Below, piece after piece: positions 1-7,423 of a DNA stretch of 64,000 nucleotides. A program made the translations under genes and the position numbers. Each line of letters begins with the position of its first letter. Within the stretch, counting starts at the first letter, position 1. The notes beneath the pieces were generated by a model. It had not been told where the DNA came from and did not search any database. It worked only from the letters and a program-made list of their open reading frames with translations. This DNA is from an uncultured Marvinbryantia sp. (GTDB lineage: Bacteria; Bacillota; Clostridia; Lachnospirales; Lachnospiraceae), in assembly GCF_905201705.1 (NCBI RefSeq), contig NZ_CAJKOX010000005.1, positions 1-64,000 on the forward strand, in the 5' to 3' direction.

Positions 1-24
1 AGCCAGGATCAAACTCTCAAATAA
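1..24 (-). rRNA. rrs: 16S ribosomal RNA, 5' end only
   Basis: The first 17 bases are the reverse complement of the universal 16S 5' motif AGAGTTTGATCCTGGCT, so a 16S gene starts here and runs off the left edge on the minus strand. The mature 5' end is placed about seven bases before that motif, by analogy with E. coli numbering, and may be off by a few bases. Three tandem promoters lie upstream at 197-413. Confidence 0.95.
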
Positions 25-137
25 AAGTGTTTCATCCAGTTCAAAATAAACTTTCTAGCTTATCTATCCCTTTTACTGTTTTTAAAGGTCAGTTCCTTAA
101 AATAAAACTTTTCAGAATCTTTCAAGGTTGTATCACT

Positions 138-155
138 GTTCAGTTATCAAGGTGC
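138..155 (-). promoter_or_regulatory. boxA-like antitermination element in rrn leader
   Basis: On the minus strand the leader contains CACCTTGATAACTGAAC, which resembles the boxA-like sequence often seen in Firmicute rRNA leaders and spacers. It lies between the last promoter and the 16S start, where an antitermination site is expected. Assignment is by resemblance only. Confidence 0.35.
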
Positions 156-196
156 TTCTTTCTTTTTTCGTTGTCGCTCTTCGCGACAGCTTTGCT

Positions 197-225
197 ATTT
201 TATCATTTCTTCCAGGCTTTGTCAA
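197..225 (-). promoter_or_regulatory. rrn promoter, proximal (P3)
   Basis: Minus-strand -35 TTGACA (220-225) and -10 TAAAAT (197-202) are separated by exactly 17 bp. The start would lie near 190. Just downstream the transcript begins with a small hairpin, TGTCGC-GAAGA-GCGACA. It is the closest of three promoters to 16S. Confidence 0.8.
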
Positions 226-291
226 GTACTTTTTTCGATTTTTTCAAATCTTTTTCAGTTCTTTTCATCGCCCGTCCGTAGCAACTTTTTG

Positions 292-320
292 AGTTTACCA
301 CAGAGCTTTTTGTTTGTCAA
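292..320 (-). promoter_or_regulatory. rrn promoter, middle (P2)
   Basis: Minus-strand -35 TTGACA (315-320), 17-bp spacer, -10 TAAACT (292-297). It sits about 95 bp upstream of the proximal promoter and 93 bp downstream of the distal one, giving an evenly spaced triple array. Confidence 0.75.
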
Positions 321-384
321 CTACTTTTTTGATTTTTTCAAATCATTTTTTGTAGTTGTTACTGTCGTTCGCGACAGCTTTTGT

Positions 385-413
385 ATAATATCATCGAATA
401 ATCACTTTGTCAA
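385..413 (-). promoter_or_regulatory. rrn promoter, distal (P1)
   Basis: Minus-strand -35 TTGACA (408-413), 17-bp spacer, -10 TATTAT (385-390). The predicted transcript starts with the hairpin CTGTCG-CGAA-CGACAG. Directly upstream lies an A-tract tandem repeat (415-460) that could act as an UP element for the RNA polymerase alpha subunit. Confidence 0.8.
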
Positions 414-414
414 C

Positions 415-460
415 AACTTTTTTCATTTTTTTCAGAAAACTTTTTTCATTTTTTTCAGAA
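415..460. repeat. 23-bp tandem A-tract repeat upstream of rrn P1
   Basis: Two perfect consecutive copies of a 23-bp unit (415-437, 438-460), each with two T-tracts on the plus strand (A-tracts on the minus strand) about one helical turn apart. The second copy overlaps the stop codon of cvpA at 455-457. Phased A-tracts directly upstream of a -35 box are typical of UP elements or intrinsically curved DNA. Confidence 0.7.
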
Positions 461-1273
461 AATATTTTTCACCGTATCCTGCAAAAATTCAAGCAGCAGA
501 TTGGACTCATACAGGGCGCTCAAAACCGGGCTTTCCCCAATCATTGTCATCAGTTGTTTTCCGATATCTGTATTACTAAATATAGTTATAATAAGGAAAG
601 CAACCCACACGATGATGAGTCCCTGAAAAAATCCAAGCGCCAGGCCAAGGATCTGGTTGACGCCGCGCAGCACCGGAAGAGACGCGATCACATCCAGCGT
701 CATAACTGCCAGCCAGATAAAGCTGATCACCAGAATCCACGTCGCCACAAAGGAAATCAGATTCAGAATTAAGCCTGCCATATACTTCGGCACATAGTCC
801 GCAAAGCTCTCGGCCGCAAGCTTCGCATAATATTCGGGAGTATTATTTTCTTTAAGAAGGTTCTGCAGCGTCTGTGGAATTTTTAAATTGTTAATCCACG
901 CCTCCTGCCAGGCAGTGTCCCCGCTCTGCCCGGATGTGTCTGTACCGGATTTGGTTTCTCCCGACGCTGTCTGTTCCTCCCCGGCAGCGCCGAGGTTCAC
1001 CATTCCCTCTCCCGCAGCATCCGTTTCTGTCTCCCGATCGCCGTCGGACGCAGTGGCAACACGGAAGGTATTCTCACATTTTTCCAGAATATAGTCGTAG
1101 ACCGGCGTCTGCGTTTTCAGAAAATCCGTCACATACGGCGTGGCAATATTTACAAGAACAATTGACAAAACGATGGACACCAAAGACGCAAGGCTTTTAA
1201 TAAAGCCTCTGCGGTAGCCATGTAAAACAGAGATCGCAAATATTATAAGTACAATAATCGTCAGTAAATTCAT
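455..1273 (-). CDS. CvpA family membrane protein
   Basis: A 272-residue integral membrane protein that resembles the CvpA (colicin V production) family. In other bacteria that family is linked to envelope homeostasis; its exact molecular role is not settled. Hydrophobic segments are seen near residues 1-20, 30-50, 170-195 and 205-235. The motif GYRRGFIKSLASL after the first helix is typical of the family. Between the second and third helices is a long polar insertion (about 75-130) rich in Thr, Gly, Asp and Glu, which makes this protein longer than the roughly 160-190 residues usual for CvpA. It is the last gene of a three-gene minus-strand operon, ten bases after the DUF5711 gene. No hairpin terminator is visible before the rRNA promoters. 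Confidence 0.85.
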   Translation of the reverse strand: MNLLTIIVLIIFAISVLHGYRRGFIKSLASLVSIVLSIVLVNIATPYVTDFLKTQTPVYDYILEKCENTFRVATASDGDRETETDAAGEGMVNLGAAGEEQTASGETKSGTDTSGQSGDTAWQEAWINNLKIPQTLQNLLKENNTPEYYAKLAAESFADYVPKYMAGLILNLISFVATWILVISFIWLAVMTLDVIASLPVLRGVNQILGLALGFFQGLIIVWVAFLIITIFSNTDIGKQLMTMIGESPVLSALYESNLLLEFLQDTVKNIF

Positions 1274-1282
1274 CTTTTGCTC

Positions 1283-2557
1283 CTATTTTAATCGTATCTT
1301 GTCCGTGCTGTCCGGCGTGAGCACCTGATATTTATGAAAGCCGCCCAGCTTTATCATGCCGGAAATCTGCTTTTCATATTCCACAGATGCTTTTTTTCTT
1401 CCGCCGGTGCTGTAAATTTCAATATCATGCGTTCCATAGAGGATGATTTCTCCCTCCTCCGCAACCACGTTGGTGTAATCCATATCAAAATAACCCGTGC
1501 CGCATCTGCTCCCATCCGCACGGTAAATCTGCATTTTATATTTGTTTTTATGCGCCTCATCCTCATTCGCCGTAATAATGCCGACATAATCATCGCTGTG
1601 GAAAATACTGATAATTTCCTGTTCCACAGTAATCTCCGCCCTCTGTTCAGGAACCTGTCTGCCGCTGAAAAACGTAAGCCCGTCGTCGCGGCACGCTACC
1701 GCATAGCTGCCGCTCAGAAAATGTACGGCGGGAGCCACCGCCGCTTCATACTCCACGCTGTTTACCTGATAATCCGCCGCACTCTGTCCGACAGCGGAGA
1801 AATTGTAAAACACAATATTGGTTTTTACATCTTTATTATCCATTGTCAGATAGGAAACCGCCAGCTTCTGTCCATCCGCCGAAATATCAATATCAAGCGG
1901 GTATCCGTTTTCATTCATCGTGGTTTTGCTCTTTACCAGCAGTGTTCCCGATGAATCATATACATTCACATAGGTGATATCGCCGTCCTCCAGAACCGCC
2001 GCAACAACGCCCTGCGCTGCCACGCGAACCTTTGTGAGCGTATATTCCACTTCAAAATGTCCGATCTGTCCTTCTTTGTTAAACACATAGACGTCCTGTC
2101 CTCTCTGATCCCCCACAACCACGGTGGAGCCGCAGACATCCACGATCGGATTCTGCAGGGTAAAGGTAACGTTCCACTGCACCTCGTTGGAATCATTGAC
2201 ACATGTCACGCCGTTCGGATTGCATTTCAGCGTCCGATTGTCCAGGCGCACATAGCTGGTGGCAGCATCATCAGAACGCTCCACGCTGGAAAGCACGCTG
2301 TACCTGTGGAGCACTCTGACACGGCTGTAGACAAACGCTCCTCCAACCAGCAGCACCGCCGCTGCCGCCAGCAGCACCGTACGCAGATGCACCTTATCCC
2401 TGTGCAGCTTCAGCTTCTCGGAAAGGCTCATCATCTCGTCGCTCTGCATATTTGCCTGCGCTTTTTCCCGTTTTCTTTCTGTGATCTTCTTTATCGTCTC
2501 TTTCCACTTTCCCGGAAAAGAAGGGTGCGGAAATTTTATTTTCTTTATCTTTAACAT
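1283..2557 (-). CDS. DUF5711-type single-pass membrane protein, beta-propeller-like ectodomain
   Basis: Product of 424 residues resembling the DUF5711 proteins of Clostridia, whose function is unknown. There is a basic cytoplasmic N-terminus of about 55 residues, one membrane segment at about 57-77 (LLAAAAVLLVGG), then a long extracellular region of short repeated beta-strand motifs such as VYDSSG, YRADGS and IYSTGG, which suggests a propeller fold. I chose the ATG at 2557, which has GGAG nine bases upstream. A TTG at 2578 with GAGGA upstream would add seven residues and cannot be excluded. It lies between the LysM protein and CvpA genes in one operon, so the three may act together at the cell envelope; that is inference. 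Confidence 0.75.
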   Translation of the reverse strand: MLKIKKIKFPHPSFPGKWKETIKKITERKREKAQANMQSDEMMSLSEKLKLHRDKVHLRTVLLAAAAVLLVGGAFVYSRVRVLHRYSVLSSVERSDDAATSYVRLDNRTLKCNPNGVTCVNDSNEVQWNVTFTLQNPIVDVCGSTVVVGDQRGQDVYVFNKEGQIGHFEVEYTLTKVRVAAQGVVAAVLEDGDITYVNVYDSSGTLLVKSKTTMNENGYPLDIDISADGQKLAVSYLTMDNKDVKTNIVFYNFSAVGQSAADYQVNSVEYEAAVAPAVHFLSGSYAVACRDDGLTFFSGRQVPEQRAEITVEQEIISIFHSDDYVGIITANEDEAHKNKYKMQIYRADGSRCGTGYFDMDYTNVVAEEGEIILYGTHDIEIYSTGGRKKASVEYEKQISGMIKLGGFHKYQVLTPDSTDKIRLK

Positions 2558-2639
2558 ATATCGGTACTCCGTTTGCAAATCTGGTTTTCCTCTTTCATGA
2601 CTGCTGTGTCATGCGTCCATCGTAACACGATTTTCCCGT

Positions 2640-3833
2640 TTATGGAAGTAAAATTTTCTGCCCCGGAAGAATCGTATTCTCGTCGTCAATTCCATTCAGC
2701 GCGCAGATTTCCTCCACCTTTTCCAGACTGCCGTAATACATCTCACTGATGCCGGCAAGCGTATCGCCCGCTTTCACCGTGTAGGAAGCGCGCGCTACCG
2801 CCGATACCGGAGCTTCTGTATCGCTGCCTTCGCTCTCCGTCTGCGGCTCTGTCTGTACCGTGATTTCTTCTTTCGCCGCGGCATCGTTCTGCACGGTCTG
2901 CTCCGCCTCAGAGTTTTCCGTCTCCGTATCGCTCTTTACGGACTTCGCTGCAGTCGTTTCCGGCGTCTCCACAGTCTGCACCTCCGTGATCACCTCCGTC
3001 TGCAGCTCAATTTTATCATCCATATGTAACATAACCTGTGCCGTGTCCTCCAGATAACCGCTCTGGCTGTCTACATTGTCCGTCAGACGCGCAAGGCTCT
3101 GCTCCACCTGCTTCATTTTATCGTAGTTGTAAACCATGGTGACGCCGAGCGCCAGCACCGTCACGACCAGAAAGCCGCCTGTGAGATAGACAAGCCTTCC
3201 TCTCTTCGGCATGGTGACCTGCGGTACTTTTTTCTTTTCCTTTATGATTTTGCGGAAGCGCTTAATCGCGTCATCCTTCACCGGCGCTTCCTTCTCCACC
3301 GATTTTCCCTCGTTCCGGGCAACCATATACTCCTGCATTGCCGGATTTTTATCGTAATAAATATAAAAGCCCGGCTGCGCCGCCGGTTCTTCCTCCTCCA
3401 TCAGAAAAACAGAGGTTTCCTCCTCCTGGTCGTCCCGCACGATCAGCGCCTGGTCGTCGCCCGGAAACTCCCTCCGGAATATTTCTTTGATCTCCGACGT
3501 CATGCGGACCGGAGATTCCTCCGCTGTCAGGAACCAGCCCACGACGCATTTTCCGGCAAAACAGCGCTCCATCTTTTCCTGCAGTGCCTTTTTCTCCCCC
3601 TCATCCATCGAAAGGCTGTCTGTCTCGATCGCGCCGCTCACAAAAATACAGGGATTCTGCTCCAGCTTGCGCACCTCTCCAAGCAATATCGCTTTTTTCT
3701 GTTTATCCTCCGCCGAGATCCCCTCCAGAAAGGTCATCACATAATCTTCTATATAAACCTTCCTGTTTCCGCCTCCGTCCCCGATCTGCCTGATATTTTT
3801 CGGCATCTTCCATTCTTTGCTTGTTTCTGCCAT
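2640..3833 (-). CDS. LysM-domain membrane protein with N-terminal cytoplasmic domain
   Basis: Product of 397 residues. Order of parts: a cytoplasmic region (1-210), one membrane helix (about 213-236, LTGGFLVVTVLALGV), a short probable coiled coil (YDKMKQVEQSLARL), a low-complexity Glu/Thr linker, and a C-terminal LysM module (about 352-397) starting SYTVKAGDTLAGIS. LysM binds peptidoglycan, so the protein probably links the cytoplasm to the wall. The cytoplasmic part contains VVGWFLTAEESP followed by RMTSE, which looks like a metal-less relative of the MPN/JAB fold; this is uncertain. The start is the ATG at 3833, 11 bases after AAGGAG; a GTG at 3845 overlaps that ribosome site and is unlikely. 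First gene of the operon with the DUF5711 and CvpA genes. Confidence 0.85.
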   Translation of the reverse strand: MAETSKEWKMPKNIRQIGDGGGNRKVYIEDYVMTFLEGISAEDKQKKAILLGEVRKLEQNPCIFVSGAIETDSLSMDEGEKKALQEKMERCFAGKCVVGWFLTAEESPVRMTSEIKEIFRREFPGDDQALIVRDDQEEETSVFLMEEEEPAAQPGFYIYYDKNPAMQEYMVARNEGKSVEKEAPVKDDAIKRFRKIIKEKKKVPQVTMPKRGRLVYLTGGFLVVTVLALGVTMVYNYDKMKQVEQSLARLTDNVDSQSGYLEDTAQVMLHMDDKIELQTEVITEVQTVETPETTAAKSVKSDTETENSEAEQTVQNDAAAKEEITVQTEPQTESEGSDTEAPVSAVARASYTVKAGDTLAGISEMYYGSLEKVEEICALNGIDDENTILPGQKILLP

Positions 3834-3970
3834 ATTTATACTCACTCCTTTTTGGAATCAGCCTACCATATATTTTTTGCAAATTTTAGCGAAACAGAAA
3901 CCGCGAACAAGCAATTCCTTCGACAAATGCCGCGCTGCATATTTTTCCAAAAAACGGACAAACTGAAGAG

Positions 3971-3999
3971 GAATAAACAGCATCGTCCGGCGATACATT
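3971..3999 (+). promoter_or_regulatory. possible sporulation sigma-E-like promoter for yyaC
   Basis: GAATAAA (3971-3977) and GATACATT (3992-3999) are 14 bp apart, close to the mother-cell sigma-E pattern (ATA-containing -35, 14-bp spacer, CATACANT -10). They lie 30 bases before a sporulation gene. Motif matching by eye only. Confidence 0.35.
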
Positions 4000-4028
4000 A
4001 ATTTACAGGAGTAAAAGGACAAATATCT

Positions 4029-4586
4029 ATGAAAACAATTTCTTCAAAGGTTCACTACATTAACGGAAAAGAAAAAACTGCCCCAACGCTGCTTGCCGCG
4101 CAGCTGGGACAGTTGATCTCTGTTGTTTGCCCGCCGGAATTTCCGCCGGTTTTTGTCTGTATCGGAAGCGACCGCGTGACCGGCGACAGTCTCGGCCCGC
4201 TGGTGGGCACAAGGCTGCAGTACGCCGATAATTTCACGCTTCCGGTCTACGGAACGCTGGACTTTCCGATCCATGCGCTGAATCTGAAGGACGCTATGCG
4301 TTCCATAAAATATTTTCACCCATACAATCCGATCATTGCCATCGACGCCTCGCTGGGCGCCAGACGCCACCAGCACTACATCACCGTCTCCCACGGCAGT
4401 CTCTGCCCTGGTTCCGGCGTGGATAAAAAGCTGATGGAGGTAGGGGATATCGCTATCACCGGCATCATCAATACCACCGGTGAATTTTCGCAGCTGATCC
4501 TCCAGACAACGCGCCTGTCCGCCGTGATGTCACTGGCGGAGTGCATCTTCCAGGGGATCCTGCTGGCGGTTACGCCCACTCTTTGA
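4029..4586 (+). CDS. yyaC: YyaC family sporulation protein (putative spore protease, DUF1256)
   Basis: A 185-residue protein of the YyaC/DUF1256 family, distantly related to the germination protease GPR and restricted to endospore formers. The family signature CIGSDRVTGDSLGPLVG is near residues 44-60, followed by AIDASLG around 105. No signal peptide or membrane segment, so it acts in the cytoplasm of mother cell or forespore. The start is an ATG preceded by AAAAGGAC. The 3' end overlaps the convergent transketolase gene by 17 bp. Proteolytic activity is inferred from fold relationship and not shown for most members. Confidence 0.9.
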   Translation: MKTISSKVHYINGKEKTAPTLLAAQLGQLISVVCPPEFPPVFVCIGSDRVTGDSLGPLVGTRLQYADNFTLPVYGTLDFPIHALNLKDAMRSIKYFHPYNPIIAIDASLGARRHQHYITVSHGSLCPGSGVDKKLMEVGDIAITGIINTTGEFSQLILQTTRLSAVMSLAECIFQGILLAVTPTL

Positions 4587-5508
4587 TCTTGTTGTAGATG
4601 CCTTCCGCATCCAGTCCGTATTTGTGAAGCAGTGCCACTGCCGCACCGGACTCGCCGAATTTATCATTCATGCCGATTTTCAGAACCTTCGTCGGCGCGT
4701 TTGCGCACAGGCAGTCGCATACGGCGCTGCCAAGACCGCCGATCACGGAATGCTCTTCTACCGTCACTACCTTGCCGGTTTCCTTTGCCGCTGCGATGAT
4801 CAGCTCCTCATCCAGCGGTTTGATGGTGTGGATGTTGATCACCTTTGCGTCGATGCCGTCCTTTGCCAGCATTTCCGCCGCCGCCAGACACTCCGCTACC
4901 GGAAGTCCGGTCGCAACGATGGTGAGATCCTTGCCCTCGCGGAGCACAACGCCCTTGCCAAGCTCAAATTTATAATCCGGACGGTCGTTGATCACCGGGA
5001 CAGCCAGACGGCCGAAGCGCAGATATACCGGCCCCTCGTGCTCTACGGCTGCCTTTACCGCCGCCTTTGCCTCCACATCGTCAGACGGGCATACTACAAC
5101 CATGCCCGGGATCGTTCTCATCAGAGCGATATCCTCGTTGCACTGGTGGCTCGCGCCGTCCTCGCCAACGGAGATGCCGGCATGGGTTGCGCCAATCTTT
5201 ACGTTCAGATGCGGATAACCGATGGAATTGCGCACCTGCTCAAAGTTACGTCCTGCTGCAAACATTGCAAAGGAGCTGATAAACGGAATCTTTCCTGTGG
5301 TAGCAAGACCTGCCGCCACGCCTGTCATGTTGCACTCTGCGATACCGCAATCAATGTGACGCTCCGGGAATACTTTCTTAAAGGTACCTGTCTTGGTAGC
5401 TGCCGCAAGGTCAGCGTCCAGAACGACTACGTTCGGGTTTTCCTTTCCCACCTCTACGAGCGCGTTGCCGTAGCTTTCTCTGGTTGCAATCTTCTTTACA
5501 TCTGACAT
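4570..5508 (-). CDS. Transketolase, C-terminal subunit
   Basis: A 312-residue protein matching the pyrimidine-binding and C-terminal domains of transketolase, the pentose-phosphate enzyme that moves two-carbon units between sugar phosphates using thiamine diphosphate. IAECNMTGVAAGLA holds the catalytic Glu that activates the cofactor. HAGISVGEDGASHQ and the C-terminal domain with IHTIKPLDEE follow. In many Firmicutes transketolase is split in two. Here the partner gene lies upstream and overlaps by 13 bp, so translation is coupled. The 3' end overlaps yyaC on the other strand. Confidence 0.95.
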   Translation of the reverse strand: MSDVKKIATRESYGNALVEVGKENPNVVVLDADLAAATKTGTFKKVFPERHIDCGIAECNMTGVAAGLATTGKIPFISSFAMFAAGRNFEQVRNSIGYPHLNVKIGATHAGISVGEDGASHQCNEDIALMRTIPGMVVVCPSDDVEAKAAVKAAVEHEGPVYLRFGRLAVPVINDRPDYKFELGKGVVLREGKDLTIVATGLPVAECLAAAEMLAKDGIDAKVINIHTIKPLDEELIIAAAKETGKVVTVEEHSVIGGLGSAVCDCLCANAPTKVLKIGMNDKFGESGAAVALLHKYGLDAEGIYNKIKEWA

Positions 5509-6335
5509 AATGCTTCACCTACCTTTTCTAAGTCTGCCATAGCAACTGCATACTGCTCGTCGTTCGGAGCCGTGCCGTGCCAGGATACCTGATTTTCCAT
5601 GAAGGAAACGCCTTTTCCTTTTACTGTCTTCATAATGATCGCCGTCGGCATACCCTTGGTCGCTCTCGCCTCAGCAAAAGCAGCCGCAAGCTGGTCGAAA
5701 TCATTACCGTCTGCCACATTGATTACATGGAAGTTGAATGCCTCAAATTTCTTGTCGATCGGGTACGGATTACATACGTCCTCGATCCTGCCGTCGATCT
5801 GCAGACCGTTATTGTCCACGATAACTACCAGGTTGTCCAGTTTTCTTGCACCTGCGAACATCGCCGCCTCCCAGACCTGTCCTTCCTGGATCTCGCCGTC
5901 GCCGAGCAGTGTGTAGACACGATAGTCTTCATTACTCAGTTTTGCAGAAAGCGCCATACCGCATGCTGCTGAGATGCCCTGTCCAAGAGAACCGCTGGAC
6001 ATGTCGACGCCCGGAATATACTGCATACTCGGATGCCCCTGCAGATAGGAACCAAGCTTACGCAGCGTCGTCAGATCCTCTACCGGGAAGTAGCCTCTGT
6101 GTGCCAGAGTGGAATATAAGCCCGGCGCCGTGTGCCCTTTTGAGAGAACGAAACGGTCGCGGTCCGGCTTTTTCGGATCCTTCGGATCGATATTCATTTC
6201 TTCAAAATAGAGATATGTAAACACCTCTGTTGCAGACAGGGAACCGCCCGGATGCCCTGCTTTTGCACTATGAACTGCCGTGACGATCCCTTTGCGGATC
6301 TCGTTAGCAGTCTTTTGTAACTCTAACTTGTTCAT
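5496..6335 (-). CDS. Transketolase, N-terminal subunit
   Basis: A 279-residue thiamine-diphosphate-binding half of a split transketolase. Visible motifs are GHPGGSLSATEV and SKGHTAPGLYS (substrate and cofactor His residues) and the cofactor/Mg site GDGEIQEGQ with the downstream VDNNG. It pairs with the C-terminal subunit encoded next in the operon to form an active site at the interface. Start ATG preceded by AGGAGGG. The length is normal for split enzymes. Confidence 0.95.
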   Translation of the reverse strand: MNKLELQKTANEIRKGIVTAVHSAKAGHPGGSLSATEVFTYLYFEEMNIDPKDPKKPDRDRFVLSKGHTAPGLYSTLAHRGYFPVEDLTTLRKLGSYLQGHPSMQYIPGVDMSSGSLGQGISAACGMALSAKLSNEDYRVYTLLGDGEIQEGQVWEAAMFAGARKLDNLVVIVDNNGLQIDGRIEDVCNPYPIDKKFEAFNFHVINVADGNDFDQLAAAFAEARATKGMPTAIIMKTVKGKGVSFMENQVSWHGTAPNDEQYAVAMADLEKVGEALCQM

Positions 6336-6373
6336 GTTACCCTCCTGTATTCATTTAATATGTTCAGTGTACC

Positions 6374-6409
6374 ACAAAAGGCATCAAAAGTACATGATTT
6401 TGATGCCTT
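6374..6409 (-). terminator. Terminator after recR
   Basis: A 12-bp perfect stem (AAGGCATCAAAA at 6378-6389 paired with 6398-6409) and an 8-base loop, followed on the minus strand by TTTTGT. It ends the pfkA-dnaX-ybaB-recR transcript before the transketolase genes. Confidence 0.75.
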
Positions 6410-6461
6410 AATTTAAAATATTTTATAAAGTTCGCAATTATTGCAGTATCATGAGCAATCA

Positions 6462-7058
6462 TCACAGCTCTGTTCTGCCCTCCAGCGCGCGCAGCAGCGT
6501 CACCTGGTCGATGTACTCCAGGTCGCCGCCCACGGGAACGCCGCTGGCGATCCTCGTAACCCTGATGCCGGTCGGCTTGATCAGCTTGCTGATGTACATT
6601 GCCGTCGTCTCGCCCTCCAGGCTGGAATTGGTAGCGATGATGACCTCCTTCACATCCCCCTGCAGGCGCTGCATAAGCTCCTTCAAACGGATATCGTTCG
6701 GCCCGATCCCCAGCATCGGAGAGATCGCACCGTGCAGAACGTGATACACGCCCTCGTATTTTCCTGTTTTTTCATACGCCGCCAGATCTCTGGTATTCTC
6801 CACGACCATGATGGTCTTTGCATCCCGCTTCGGATTGCTGCAGATCGGGCACAGCTCGCTGTCCGTGAGTGTAAAGCACTGCTTACAGTAACGGACGTTT
6901 TCTTTGGCGTCAAGAATCGCCTGGGCAAGAGCCTTTACCTCCTCCTCCGGGCGATTGATAATGTGAAACGCCATACGCTGCGCAGATTTTGCCCCGATTC
7001 CGGGAAGCTTGGAAAACTCTTCGATCAGACGACTGATCTGTCTGCTGTAGTATTCCAT
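6462..7058 (-). CDS. recR: Recombination protein RecR
   Basis: 198 residues, normal RecR length. RecR works with RecF and RecO to load RecA at gapped DNA. Order of parts: helix-hairpin-helix LPGIGAKSAQRMAFHI (about 17-32), a four-cysteine zinc finger CKQC...CPIC (about 57-72), then a Toprim domain beginning IMVVENTRDLAAYE. The start codon overlaps the stop of ybaB (shared ATGA-type junction at 7058), the classic dnaX-ybaB-recR arrangement. Confidence 0.97.
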   Translation of the reverse strand: MEYYSRQISRLIEEFSKLPGIGAKSAQRMAFHIINRPEEEVKALAQAILDAKENVRYCKQCFTLTDSELCPICSNPKRDAKTIMVVENTRDLAAYEKTGKYEGVYHVLHGAISPMLGIGPNDIRLKELMQRLQGDVKEVIIATNSSLEGETTAMYISKLIKPTGIRVTRIASGVPVGGDLEYIDQVTLLRALEGRTEL

Positions 7059-7408
7059 CAGAACGGGAACCCTCCGCCAAGGCCGCCCGTTAATTTCGAC
7101 ATCACCGCGCTCGACTCCTCTTCCACTTTACGCAGCGCCTCATTGGTCGCCGCAACGATCAGGTCCTCCAGCATCTCGATATCATCCGGGTCTACCACCT
7201 CTTCCTTCAGGCTGACCTTCAGCACCTCGCGCTTGCCGGAGATCGTCACCTCCACGGCTCCGCCGCCCGCTGCCGCTGTAAATTCCTTCTCTTCAAGCGC
7301 CTTCTGGTTCTCCTCCATCTGCTTCTGCATCTTCTGCGCCTGCTTCATTAAGTTGTTCATGTTGCCCGGCATTCCGCCCGGGAAACCTCCGCGTTTTGCC
7401 ATATTCAA
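7058..7408 (-). CDS. YbaB/EbfC family nucleoid-associated protein
   Basis: 116 residues. A dimeric DNA-binding protein of the YbaB/EbfC family. The N-terminus is rich in Gly, Met and Asn (GGFPGGMPGNMNNLMKQAQ), followed by a Gln/Lys helix and the core VEVTISGKREVLKVSL. A C-terminal Gly/Phe tail (GGLGGGFPF) is typical. It lies between dnaX and recR, as in most Firmicutes, 15 bases after the dnaX stop. Confidence 0.95.
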   Translation of the reverse strand: MNMAKRGGFPGGMPGNMNNLMKQAQKMQKQMEENQKALEEKEFTAAAGGGAVEVTISGKREVLKVSLKEEVVDPDDIEMLEDLIVAATNEALRKVEEESSAVMSKLTGGLGGGFPF

Positions 7409-7423
7409 ATCCTCCTTCTTTCT

